From an uncultured Gammaproteobacteria bacterium (GTDB taxonomy: Bacteria; Pseudomonadota; Gammaproteobacteria; SZUA-229): DNA of 42,278 bases. The stretch is taken from assembly GCA_937998645.1 (NCBI GenBank), contig CALLCZ010000047.1:1-42278 (forward strand), written 5' to 3'. The translations under genes and the position numbers were made by a program. Under the pieces are notes generated by a model that saw nothing but the letters and a program-made list of their open reading frames with translations, was not told where the DNA came from and did no database searches. Shown here one piece after another: positions 16,853 to 24,972 of the stretch. The number at the start of each line of letters is the position of its first letter. Position 1 is the first letter of the stretch.

Positions 16853-17896
16853 ATGGCGGCATCCAAACAACAATTTACGTACTGCAGCACTGACATAACT
16901 GAGCTGCTACAGTTGCGCGCTGTTCCCGACCGCGCCATGGTTTCCGTAAATCGTGATGTTAGCGGCAATCCGCGCATGTATCTTCGCATCGAAAACGACA
17001 TTCTCTGCAATCGCCTGGTCAGCAAAACAAGCACGCGGAATGCAATTATTGCTCTAATTATCATGCTGACACTTTTACTACCCGTGCAGGCTCCTGCGTG
17101 CTGTGGTGATCCAGACACACCTGGATTAACAACAGCTGCTGCGACGGACAACAAGCCGCATCCGGCACAGGCGCCTTCAGCAGCAGTCAATGAGCCCTCA
17201 GCAGTGCCGGTCCCGACAACAACCAAAGCCGAATCAATTTCCCAACAGATGGCTTTTCCAGCAGCACTCGCACTTGCAGCGGCAACACCGGCACAAGCCC
17301 CCGGGCAGTCAGCAACTTCCGCAAATGAGGACATCAAGACCAATACAGCCACAACACTTACAGCCATTACAGCCGCAGGATTCGTAAAGATTGCAAATTC
17401 CGGCCAACCTCTTGACGCAAAGGCCGACAAGTGGGAGTGCGTTGAGGACAAAAGCAGCAGGCTCACATGGGAGGTTAAGAAGAATGATGGAGGTATTCGC
17501 GATAAGGATTATACATATACATGGCTCCGCAACAACATTGGTGAAAACAAGGGCGTCAGCGATGGCGGGCGCTGCAAGGGCGGCGTCAAATGTGATACCT
17601 ACAGCTATGTACGTGCGATGAACGTGCAGAAATTATGCGGATATTCTGACTGGCGTTTGCCAACCAGGGAAGAGATGGAAACACTGGTCGATTACAACAA
17701 CACTGCAAAAGAAGCCACTATTGACAAGACCTACTTTCCTGAAGCCGTCCCAAGCTGGTACTGGACTGCAACAGAAAACCCCCATAGTGAAAACTTTGCC
17801 TGGTATGTGCTTTTTCGTAATGGCATTGCATTAAACGACTTGAAAGAACGGCCCAAACACATAAGACTTGTTCGCGGTAATCAAACACAACAATAA
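16853..17896 (+). CDS. Secreted DUF1566 (Lcl_C, lectin-fold) domain protein
   Basis: In this 347-residue protein a membrane/signal segment at about residues 64-82 (AIIALIIMLTLLLPVQA) precedes a Pro/Ala/Thr-rich linker (about 85-180). The C-terminal DUF1566 domain (about 195-340) carries CVEDKSSRLTWEVK, YTWLRNN, CGYSDWRLPTREEMETLVDY, SWYWTATE and PKHIRLVRG. DUF1566 belongs to the C-type-lectin-like fold and occurs in surface proteins such as Legionella Lcl. The first 40 residues before the hydrophobic segment are odd for a signal peptide; ATG 16979 (MYLRIEND) would give a more normal one. Only 4 bases separate it from the next gene. As first gene of the locus it could be a tip or adhesin component; that is inference. 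Confidence 0.8.
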   Translation: MAASKQQFTYCSTDITELLQLRAVPDRAMVSVNRDVSGNPRMYLRIENDILCNRLVSKTSTRNAIIALIIMLTLLLPVQAPACCGDPDTPGLTTAAATDNKPHPAQAPSAAVNEPSAVPVPTTTKAESISQQMAFPAALALAAATPAQAPGQSATSANEDIKTNTATTLTAITAAGFVKIANSGQPLDAKADKWECVEDKSSRLTWEVKKNDGGIRDKDYTYTWLRNNIGENKGVSDGGRCKGGVKCDTYSYVRAMNVQKLCGYSDWRLPTREEMETLVDYNNTAKEATIDKTYFPEAVPSWYWTATENPHSENFAWYVLFRNGIALNDLKERPKHIRLVRGNQTQQ

Positions 17897-17900
17897 AATC

Positions 17901-18404
17901 ATGCGAGCACTGTCAACAAATAACGCTGCAGTTACAACATTTCTGTTTACAGCCCTGTTATTCTGCCATGCAACCATGGCAGCCAGGCCCCCGTCCAAGG
18001 CGGAGTGTAATGCCGCCCTTCAAGCCGCATTGGTGACCAATCTGAACTTTGGTGATTACGAAGGTGCAGTCGCCGGAACCATCACGGTTGATACAGCAGG
18101 CGCCAGAACGACAACAGGCCCTCTGCTCGCCGGCGGTACAGTCTCTGCGGCCGCCTATGATGTCTGGACAACGCTGGACGGCTGCGAAAAACGCAACATT
18201 ACGGTGACGGTACCCGGCACTGCAACATTGACCGGCCCTGCATCGATGGCTGCGAATAATTTCACCAAAAACCCGGCAGGAAAGTTTAAATTGACCGCAC
18301 CGGCCGTAGCGACCAGGGTCACCGTGGGCGCCAGCCTGAACTCGACAGCCGGGCAGACCGACGGGCCGTATACAACCGCGTTCACCGTTGATTTTAGCCA
18401 TTAA
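17901..18404 (+). CDS. DUF4402 secreted subunit, paralogue 1 (two cysteines)
   Basis: This 167-residue protein from ATG 17901 has a signal peptide of about 29 residues ending HATMAARPP. The mature part is a beta-rich DUF4402 domain with the family signature LNFGDYEGAVAGTITVD and the near-C-terminal VTVGASLN. Unlike its two neighbours it has a pair of cysteines (AECNAAL and LDGCEKR) that could form a disulfide, and it ends AFTVDFSH rather than with a penultimate Tyr. An in-frame TTG further upstream overlaps the previous gene and adds residues outside the signal peptide, so it was not used. It is probably a minor or adaptor subunit, translationally coupled to the DUF1566 gene. Confidence 0.85.
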   Translation: MRALSTNNAAVTTFLFTALLFCHATMAARPPSKAECNAALQAALVTNLNFGDYEGAVAGTITVDTAGARTTTGPLLAGGTVSAAAYDVWTTLDGCEKRNITVTVPGTATLTGPASMAANNFTKNPAGKFKLTAPAVATRVTVGASLNSTAGQTDGPYTTAFTVDFSH

Positions 18405-18483
18405 TACAAGCCGTTAATCACTGACAAACAACACTTTATCGCTAAATTAGAGAATACTTATAGTACTCGGCTATTTTAATACT

Positions 18484-19029
18484 ATGACAACACGGACAAT
18501 CTCAAAATCACAGCTGTATAGAATGGAGCTGCCAGTCATGATGCCGGCATTCATCATGACTGTCCTTGCGTTCGGTAGTCAACCCTACGCCCAGGCTGCA
18601 ACGGCAGCCACAACTGTTGATGCCAACATTGTATCTACCATTAACCTGGTAGCGCAAAACGGAATCGTATTCGGTGATATCGGTGCCAGTTCGATTCCTG
18701 GTACGGTAAGTATCGGTGTAGATGGCTCAAGAACTTCTACGGGTGGTGCCACGGTGAATTCAAACACCTCCGGGACACCGGCTAAATTTGAAGTATCGGG
18801 CGATCCAAATGCGTTTTACATCATCACCCTGCCGACTTCGATTGTGATAACCAGCCCGGCAGGTGACAGCATGACTGTTGATAACTTCGTGAGTATGCCC
18901 TCTACAAATGGCCAACTCGATCCAGGTGGGCGGCAGAATTTAAATGTTGGCGCCACCATGAATGTAGGCAGTTTTCAGCCTTTTGGCGCTTACCAGGGCA
19001 CTATGGCAACAACGGTCGAATACAACTAG
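18484..19029 (+). CDS. DUF4402 secreted subunit, paralogue 2
   Basis: This 181-residue protein has a signal segment at about residues 14-39 (MMPAFIMTVLAFGSQPYAQA). The mature DUF4402 domain carries GIVFGDIGASSIPGTVSI, a STGGATVNSNT stretch and the family ending NVGATMNVGSFQPFGAYQ. It has no cysteine in the mature part. It ends TTVEYN: alternating hydrophobics with a penultimate tyrosine, as at the C-terminus of chaperone-usher pilins. No clear ribosome-binding site precedes either ATG 18484 or ATG 18523 (MELPVMM), so the exact start is uncertain. A weak promoter-like pair, CTGACA at 18421 and TAAATT at 18443, lies upstream. Confidence 0.86.
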   Translation: MTTRTISKSQLYRMELPVMMPAFIMTVLAFGSQPYAQAATAATTVDANIVSTINLVAQNGIVFGDIGASSIPGTVSIGVDGSRTSTGGATVNSNTSGTPAKFEVSGDPNAFYIITLPTSIVITSPAGDSMTVDNFVSMPSTNGQLDPGGRQNLNVGATMNVGSFQPFGAYQGTMATTVEYN

Positions 19030-19088
19030 AAATAATCGGACAGGTTATTCAGGCTTTTGAATTTGCTCACAAAATTGACCGCAATTGC

Positions 19089-19116
19089 TTGAACAGGACC
19101 GGATGAACCCTATACT
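19089..19116 (+). promoter_or_regulatory. Candidate sigma-70 promoter of the third DUF4402 gene
   Basis: TTGAAC (19089-19094), a 16-base spacer and TATACT (19111-19116) form a good sigma-70-like pair in the 179-base gap before the third DUF4402 gene. This would give that subunit its own transcript about 85 bases upstream of its ATG. Motif match only. Confidence 0.45.
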
Positions 19117-19208
19117 CTTTAGCTATAGATAAATGGAATGAACGTCAAAATGATTAAAAATAATAATAGTTTAAAGATGATTAATCATTGACATTGGAGA
19201 AACAGATC

Positions 19209-19727
19209 ATGATCCGTAATAACAAATTTCTAATTGCAGCAGGGGCAGCGGCATTATCAGCAGGTATTTACACATCTGCTGTATCTGCAGCATCCGTAAC
19301 TGCAAACGCATCAGCCAGGGTAATACAGGGCCTGACCATTTCCGAAGATAACGGCGGGCTGAACTTTGGTGATGTATCAGAATCAGGCGCCGGTACCGTT
19401 GTTATGACTCCTGGTGGAGCACGCAGCGCAACCGCCGGTGCTGATATACTTGCTGGCGGCGGCGAGCAGGCCGGACAGTACACCATTACCGGTGCAGACG
19501 GCAAGGCCTATACGCTTACCCTACCTGGCCCCCTTGGCATAGTCATCACTGAAACCGTTGGCAATGTTGCCACAATGACTGTCACTAACTTTCAGCAAAC
19601 TGGATCGACTGGAATCGCATCGGCTGCTGGCGAGACAATGAATGTAGGCGCTACTTTGAATATTGGAGCAGGACAATTAGTAGGCACCTATCAGGGCACA
19701 TACCCAATCACGGTGAATTATAACTGA
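19209..19727 (+). CDS. DUF4402 secreted subunit, paralogue 3 (probable major subunit)
   Basis: This 172-residue protein from ATG 19209 was chosen over an upstream TTG because GGAGA lies 8 bases before it and the result is an ideal signal peptide (IRNNKFLIAAGAAALSAGIY, cleaved near VSAASV). The DUF4402 core has LNFGDVSESGAGTVVM, YTITGADGKAYTLTLPG and MNVGATLNIGAGQLVGTYQ. It ends YPITVNYN, an alternating hydrophobic strand with a penultimate Tyr. It has the best ribosome site of the three paralogues, its own candidate promoter and a strong hairpin immediately downstream, a pattern expected of an abundant pilin-like subunit followed by less abundant assembly proteins. Confidence 0.88.
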   Translation: MIRNNKFLIAAGAAALSAGIYTSAVSAASVTANASARVIQGLTISEDNGGLNFGDVSESGAGTVVMTPGGARSATAGADILAGGGEQAGQYTITGADGKAYTLTLPGPLGIVITETVGNVATMTVTNFQQTGSTGIASAAGETMNVGATLNIGAGQLVGTYQGTYPITVNYN

Positions 19728-19750
19728 TTGCGTTTATTGAGAGAAAAATG

Positions 19751-19772
19751 GGGACCAGCATTTGCTGGTCCC
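19751..19772 (+). terminator. Strong hairpin between the subunit and assembly genes
   Basis: The hairpin GGGACCAGCA-TT-TGCTGGTCCC lies 23 bases after the stop of the third DUF4402 gene. On the plus strand no T-run follows it, so it is more likely a 3'-end stabiliser or partial attenuator than a full terminator; on the minus strand it is followed by TTTTT. It would favour high subunit and lower chaperone/usher levels. Confidence 0.55.
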
Positions 19773-19836
19773 GATTACTCATTGTGGGCTAATGCTAACA
19801 TTCCGGATATACATCTGGAGATGTTACAAAATAATA

Positions 19837-20766
19837 ATGATAATGAATAATAATAAAAATCAAGATCATCAAATGATAACAGCTTCAATAATTTCCGGGT
19901 TTGCACACTTTCGCCGGACAAATCTACAGCTTATCTGCTTGATCACATTAGTTGCATCAGCATTATTCAATTCAAGTAATGCCTTCGCAGCAGGACAGTT
20001 AATGGTGACCCCCACCCGTATTGTTTTTGAAGGCAATGATAGAACAAAGCAGGTCAACCTGGTTAACAACGGTTCTGAAACCGGCCGTTTCAGAATTTCT
20101 TTTGTGCGCAGAAACATGACAGCAGACGGTGATTTCGAAGATGTACCAGAAAATGAAGCCGGCATGTATTCTGATGAGATAGTACGTTTTTCCCCGCGAC
20201 AGGTCACACTTCCCCCTGGCCAGGCACAGACAGTCAGGCTCATGCTGCGCAAGAAGCGTAACACGCAAGATGGTGAATATCGCTCTCACATGCTATTTCA
20301 GACACTGCCCGATCCAGCCACAAGCGATATTAACAAGCTGTCAAACAAGAACACCGAGAGCCTCTCTGTTGAGCTGATACCCATTATTGGAATTACCATT
20401 CCGGTTATCGTTCGCCAGGGTGATGTAAGTTCAACTGTCAGCCTGAGCAATTTCGAGCTGAAGCAGGCCAATACCGTTAAAGCAGATAAAACCCTGTCAT
20501 TGAAAATTAACCGTCAAGGCAACGGTTCTGCCTATGGTGACATCCGTGTGTATTTTACACCAGCTGAAGGCGGTGAAACTGTTGCCCTTGGCCTGATCAA
20601 TGGTGTCGCTGTTTACACACCTCTTGCCAGCAGATCTGTTGATATTAGACTGCAAATACCTGTCGGCCTTAACCTGTCTAAAGGCGAGCTCCATATAACC
20701 TACCTGGAACCCGGTAAAGACGAAACAACCGGATTACTAGCCGAGTCACGACTCGCTATCCCCTAA
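19837..20766 (+). CDS. PapD-like periplasmic chaperone
   Basis: This 309-residue protein from ATG 19837 has a signal region including LICLITLVASALFNSSNAFA followed by AGQLMVTPTRIVFEGNDRTK, the start of a PapD-type first domain. The strand with VTLPPGQAQTVRLMLRKKR corresponds to the donor region with its basic anchor, and GEYRSHMLFQTLPDP to the following strand. It is longer than classical FimC/PapD chaperones (about 230 residues), as in alternative chaperone families. The start is uncertain: GGAG at 19817 is 16 bases from ATG 19837. The usher follows 17 bases later. Its likely clients are the DUF4402 subunits, which it would cap in the periplasm. Confidence 0.82.
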   Translation: MIMNNNKNQDHQMITASIISGFAHFRRTNLQLICLITLVASALFNSSNAFAAGQLMVTPTRIVFEGNDRTKQVNLVNNGSETGRFRISFVRRNMTADGDFEDVPENEAGMYSDEIVRFSPRQVTLPPGQAQTVRLMLRKKRNTQDGEYRSHMLFQTLPDPATSDINKLSNKNTESLSVELIPIIGITIPVIVRQGDVSSTVSLSNFELKQANTVKADKTLSLKINRQGNGSAYGDIRVYFTPAEGGETVALGLINGVAVYTPLASRSVDIRLQIPVGLNLSKGELHITYLEPGKDETTGLLAESRLAIP

Positions 20767-20783
20767 GATGATTACGGGAGCGA

Positions 20784-23423
20784 ATGTCAGTGCACTTCGT
20801 TCGTCTGACAATACTGTCACTTCTGTTGACTTCATATTCAACACTGGTTTGTTCTGCCGAAGATAAAGAGAACTGGACACCTCGTGATGACGATCTGCGT
20901 ATTCTTGAAATGCGCGTCGATTTATACCGCCTGGAAGATGTTATAGCCGCATATCAACGCAAGGACATGCTATTGATCCCGATGGGGGCTCTTGCCGAGA
21001 TTCTGGATCTTGCGATAGACGTCAATCCGGGTGATGGAGTTGCACAGGGTTTTTTATTCAAGGAAAATAATACCTTGTTCCTCGACACATCGCGAAATGA
21101 AGTCATTATTAGAGGCGAAACACAGTCCTATAATAACAAGTTTGTATATGTACTCGACGACGATATTTATGTTGATGCCAGCCTGCTATCTAAATGGTTT
21201 GATATCAAAATAAATGCTGACCTGTTTTCTTCCACTGTCAAGATTACCTCAGAAAACCCTTTTCCTTTCTTGGTCAAAATGGAACGTGAAGAACGTATAG
21301 CAAAAACAAGGGCACGTCTTGCCGAGGAACAACCCTATTATCCACATCATTACGAGCCTTACGATATGTGGAATATTCCATTCATAGACCAGACATTTGA
21401 CGCATCGAGAAGACAGGGTGATGGCCAATCAACTAATACATTCCGCTCAACCACCTTCGCAACAGCTGATCTGTTGAACATGTCATCATCGCTGTATCTG
21501 TTTGTTTCAGATGATGATGAACTGAATGACTTTCGTTTCACGCTTGGCAAAAAAGACCCCGAAAGTGAACTTCTTGGAGTTGCCCGGGCGACGGAATACG
21601 CGCTTGGATATATTTCTGAACCGCGTCTTAAAAACCTGACCATACCGGGCAAACAGGAGCCGGGAGCGCTTGTCAGCAGTTTCGCTCTAAGCAGGCAGGA
21701 CGAATACGACCGGCAAAGATTCAGGGGCGACCTGCTGCCAGGATGGGAAGTCGAGCTTTATCAAAATGACAGGCTTATTGGTTACCAGTCAGTGGCCGTC
21801 GATGGGCAGTATGATTTCGCTGATATACCGCTTTTATATGGTAAAAACTATTTTCGCCTGGTGTTTTACGGCCCACAGGGACAGGTACGGGAACAGGAAG
21901 AGTTCTTTGAAGTTGGACAATCGCTCACCAAGAAAGGTGAGCACTTCTATCGCGCACTAGTATCCGGCAATGAACGCGGAGGTAACCGGGCTACGGCACA
22001 GTATGATGTTGGCCTGAGTAACCAGATATCAGCAAGTTTCATCGGCGCCAGCATACCACTGGATGTAAATACCACGACGGTGGAACAGCATAACTATATT
22101 CAAGCCGGTTTACGCAGCTTCTGGGAGTCATTTTTTATAACCCTCGACCTGATCGATGACATCGATGGCGGTGAAGCCCTGGATTTTGACATACAGACCG
22201 GGATTGGTGATACATCAATCAAGTTCAATCACACAATCCTGAATCATTTCTTCAGCGAAGAATACAGGTTAACGCAGCAGGAATTCAAGGACAAAACAGA
22301 ATTCAGGATCGATACGTCTATACCCCCAAGCTTTATTCCGCGCATACCCTTCAGTCTTGAACTGATTATGTCTGATTTTGAATCAGGTAATGACCGCAAC
22401 GAAATTAATAATCTGATTTCATTACAAACATACGGTTTGTCGCTCAGCAACCTGTTGAAATATGTACAGAACTCGGATATTCAGAATATTTTTACTGGCA
22501 CCCTGGGTATCAGCAGTAATTACAAAAGCTACGGATTGCGCGGAACACTGAATTATGAGTTCCAGCCTGAGTCGGAGATTACTAACGTTGACTTCACATT
22601 GAGGCCACCACTGTACAAAGATTATCAGTTCACCTATGGCTTAAATCATTCATTACGCGCAGATCTGACAGAACTCAGCGCATCCGCATCCAAGTCTGTC
22701 GGCAGCTTCAACCTGTCAGCAGGCCTGAGATACAACACTGACAGTGTTGTAAGCCTGGATGCAAGATTCTCGATTGGACTGGGCAGAGAACCCAGAGAGA
22801 ACAGATGGGTGCCCCATGCACTGGCCATTGCCGGCAGGGGCAGCGTCTCTGCTCGTGTCTTCCTGGATAACAACGAGGATGGCATCTTCAATGAAGGCGA
22901 TGAGGCTATCGAAAATGTTGGCTTCACTGTCAATAACGGCTATCAACAGGTACGCACTAACGAATCCGGTATCGCCTTTATGACCGGTCTTCTGGAATAC
23001 GTACCCGTCAATCTTGCTATAGCCATATCGACACTGGAGGATCCGTTATGGACACCTGCGCTGGAGGGTATGCGCATCGTGCCCAGACCGGGTCAGGCGA
23101 TGCAACTCGATTTCCCGATTTTCACCAGCGGCGAAATCGATGGAACGGTATATCTAACAAGAAATGGAAGAACGGTACCCGCAGGTCGCGTTACAGTTGA
23201 AGTAATCGATGACCGTAACCGAGTAATCGAAACAACCACAACAGAATATGACGGCTTCTATGTGATCAGCAAGATACCGCTGGGCAAGTACAGCATCCGC
23301 GTTTCCAGGCAACAGATGAGCGAACTTAATTTGAGAGCTGATGAAGAACCGACCTTTGAAATTACCGCTGATGACCAGTTCGAAAGCGGCATCGATTTCA
23401 CCCTGACTCAAATCACCCGGTAA
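20784..23423 (+). CDS. Divergent outer-membrane usher-like protein
   Basis: This 879-residue protein starts at ATG 20784 behind a strong GGGAG and has a signal peptide ending VCSAEDKE. An N-terminal periplasmic region (about 30-200: LLIPMGALAEILDLAIDV, DDDIYVDASLLSKWF) leads into a long beta-rich region (about 205-690) with the usher-like stretch GWEVELYQNDRLIGYQSV, DIPLLYGKNYFRLVFYGPQG and many aromatic alternating strands. At residues 695-706 is a calcium-loop-like DNNEDGIFNEGD in an SdrD-B-like domain, followed by a carboxypeptidase-regulatory-like domain (EYDGFYVISKIPLGKYSIRV). Overall plan and context fit an usher, but it is clearly not a standard PapC/FimD. Its role would be to assemble or translocate DUF4402 subunits. 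Confidence 0.8.
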   Translation: MSVHFVRLTILSLLLTSYSTLVCSAEDKENWTPRDDDLRILEMRVDLYRLEDVIAAYQRKDMLLIPMGALAEILDLAIDVNPGDGVAQGFLFKENNTLFLDTSRNEVIIRGETQSYNNKFVYVLDDDIYVDASLLSKWFDIKINADLFSSTVKITSENPFPFLVKMEREERIAKTRARLAEEQPYYPHHYEPYDMWNIPFIDQTFDASRRQGDGQSTNTFRSTTFATADLLNMSSSLYLFVSDDDELNDFRFTLGKKDPESELLGVARATEYALGYISEPRLKNLTIPGKQEPGALVSSFALSRQDEYDRQRFRGDLLPGWEVELYQNDRLIGYQSVAVDGQYDFADIPLLYGKNYFRLVFYGPQGQVREQEEFFEVGQSLTKKGEHFYRALVSGNERGGNRATAQYDVGLSNQISASFIGASIPLDVNTTTVEQHNYIQAGLRSFWESFFITLDLIDDIDGGEALDFDIQTGIGDTSIKFNHTILNHFFSEEYRLTQQEFKDKTEFRIDTSIPPSFIPRIPFSLELIMSDFESGNDRNEINNLISLQTYGLSLSNLLKYVQNSDIQNIFTGTLGISSNYKSYGLRGTLNYEFQPESEITNVDFTLRPPLYKDYQFTYGLNHSLRADLTELSASASKSVGSFNLSAGLRYNTDSVVSLDARFSIGLGREPRENRWVPHALAIAGRGSVSARVFLDNNEDGIFNEGDEAIENVGFTVNNGYQQVRTNESGIAFMTGLLEYVPVNLAIAISTLEDPLWTPALEGMRIVPRPGQAMQLDFPIFTSGEIDGTVYLTRNGRTVPAGRVTVEVIDDRNRVIETTTTEYDGFYVISKIPLGKYSIRVSRQQMSELNLRADEEPTFEITADDQFESGIDFTLTQITR

Positions 23424-23430
23424 TAATTGT

Positions 23431-23461
23431 AAAAAAAAATGGCCCTTGTTACAGGGCCATT
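23431..23461 (-). terminator. Rho-independent terminator after amiB
   Basis: The stem AATGGCCCT / AGGGCCATT with a 6-base loop is followed, reading the minus strand, by at least nine T residues. It lies about 50 bases past the amiB stop and 10 bases past the convergent usher stop. It terminates amiB well; on the plus strand the hairpin has no T-run after it. Confidence 0.85.
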
Positions 23462-23512
23462 AAGCAGGAATATGTGAGCGTTTTATTATTAGTTGCCAGT
23501 TACTCTGACTTA

Positions 23513-24844
23513 TTAACTCACCGGGATTTTCAACACCTGACCTGCGTTCAGGCTACTTGTGTACATCGCATTGCGTGCACGCAAATTCTCTATACTGGTT
23601 TTATATTTTTTAGCGATACTGCCTAGCGTATCTCCAGATCTTACTTTATATTCTGCCGCACTGGCAGACAGCCACGTGCCTGGTGGCGCCTTGCGCGCGA
23701 AATAGTTGGCCACGCCCTTGCTGACTGCATTGGCTACTTTTTTCTGGTGCGCTGAGCTCTTCAGATTCTTTTCTTCACGCGGGTTCGATATGAACGCAGC
23801 CTCAAGCAATACGGATGGTATATTCGGCGCCTTCAGCACGGCAAACCCGGCCTGCTGTACCTGTTTTTTATGTACACGGTTGACATGCTTGATCTGTTTC
23901 AGAATTTCATCACCAATATCCAGGCTTGACTGGATATTACCGGTCAGCGACAGGTCAAACAGCACTTCCTTGACCATTTCGTCTTCGACAGCCAGGTTCA
24001 CATCACCAAACAACATGTCTGCAGCATTTTCTTTTTCGGCCAGCAGTTTCGCCGTTTCCGAACTCGCACCGTCAACCGAGAGTGCATATACTGAAGAACC
24101 CCTGGCACGTGGATCGGGGAATGAATCGGCATGTAGCGAAATCATCATGTCAGCATGATAATCACGCGCCTTGTGAATGCGATCGCGCAAACGCATGTAG
24201 CGATCATTTTTCCTGGTCAGAACAGCTTTCATGCCTTTTTGCTGGTTGATTTTTTTCTGCAGCCTTTGAGCCATCTGCAGCGTTACTGTTTTTTCCTTGG
24301 TGCCTTTTTTACCTGTAGCGCCCGGATCCCTGCCGCCATGCCCTGCGTCGATTGCGATTATGACATCGCGTAATTGTTTCTTTGTCGGCTTGGTTTCTTT
24401 CGTGACCGCAGGATTCGACTTCTCAGTATGCAGGTCCAGAACCAGTCGATGACCCGACTTGGCGGATGGGCCGAGTATAAAGCTTCTCGGCTTGACTTCA
24501 TGCTGCAGGTCAAAAACAACCCGCAGGTCATCATTGTTTTGAACACCGCTGCGAATACGCCGAATCATGGAATTAGCACGGACACGATCGACCATGCCGT
24601 GTACCATCTTGGTGTTCTTGAGATCGAGAACGATTCGTTCAGGTTTGTTCAGTGTGAATATGGAGTGGTCAACAGACTTATCAAGATCGAATACCAGGCG
24701 TAAATAACCATCATGGCTGGATAGACGAATATCCTTAACATTGGTTGCAGCTGCCGCCCTGGCCACGAAAGGAACAGCGGACATGGTAGCTACCCCACCA
24801 AGTCCTGCCAGATGCTTTAAAAATTGTCGACGATTGTTTCTCAT
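23513..24844 (-). CDS. amiB: N-acetylmuramoyl-L-alanine amidase, Tat-AMIN-Amidase_3-LysM
   Basis: This is a periplasmic amidase that cleaves septal peptidoglycan during cell separation. The 443-residue protein has a twin-arginine signal (RRQFLK at 5-10, cleavage near VARAAA), an AMIN domain (about 35-140), a zinc amidase domain (AIDAGHGGRDPGATG at about 165-180, SLHADSF, and LLEAAFISNPREE) and a C-terminal LysM (VRSGDTLGSIAKKYKTS). Synteny between tsaE and mutL points to amiB, although Tat export is the AmiC habit in E. coli; the symbol is by position. It is separated from tsaE by 128 A/T-rich bases and from its usual neighbour mutL by the 16-kb block. Confidence 0.93.
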   Translation of the reverse strand: MRNNRRQFLKHLAGLGGVATMSAVPFVARAAAATNVKDIRLSSHDGYLRLVFDLDKSVDHSIFTLNKPERIVLDLKNTKMVHGMVDRVRANSMIRRIRSGVQNNDDLRVVFDLQHEVKPRSFILGPSAKSGHRLVLDLHTEKSNPAVTKETKPTKKQLRDVIIAIDAGHGGRDPGATGKKGTKEKTVTLQMAQRLQKKINQQKGMKAVLTRKNDRYMRLRDRIHKARDYHADMMISLHADSFPDPRARGSSVYALSVDGASSETAKLLAEKENAADMLFGDVNLAVEDEMVKEVLFDLSLTGNIQSSLDIGDEILKQIKHVNRVHKKQVQQAGFAVLKAPNIPSVLLEAAFISNPREEKNLKSSAHQKKVANAVSKGVANYFARKAPPGTWLSASAAEYKVRSGDTLGSIAKKYKTSIENLRARNAMYTSSLNAGQVLKIPVS

Positions 24845-24972
24845 AGGTCTAGAAAGTTATCATCGTTTCCATGGTCGCGTGTTTATAGTTTGGTTATTTT
24901 TAAAAAAATTGCAAGCTATTTCATAACTTTTTTATATATTTTTTATATACATAGCGCACTAAGCTAGAGTAA

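Noticed and set aside
16846..17466. A 206-codon minus-strand frame opposite the DUF1566 gene
   Set aside because: It is Ala/Val/Ser-rich because it mirrors the Pro/Ala/Thr linker; the plus-strand frame has a recognisable domain.
18484..19727. Reading the DUF4402 tandem as a recent duplication
   Set aside because: The paralogues share motifs but differ strongly in sequence, cysteines and ends, so the duplication is old and they probably have distinct roles.
7206..23512. Prophage or integrative element for the 16-kb block
   Set aside because: No integrase, transposase, phage structural, conjugation or tRNA-attachment features were found.
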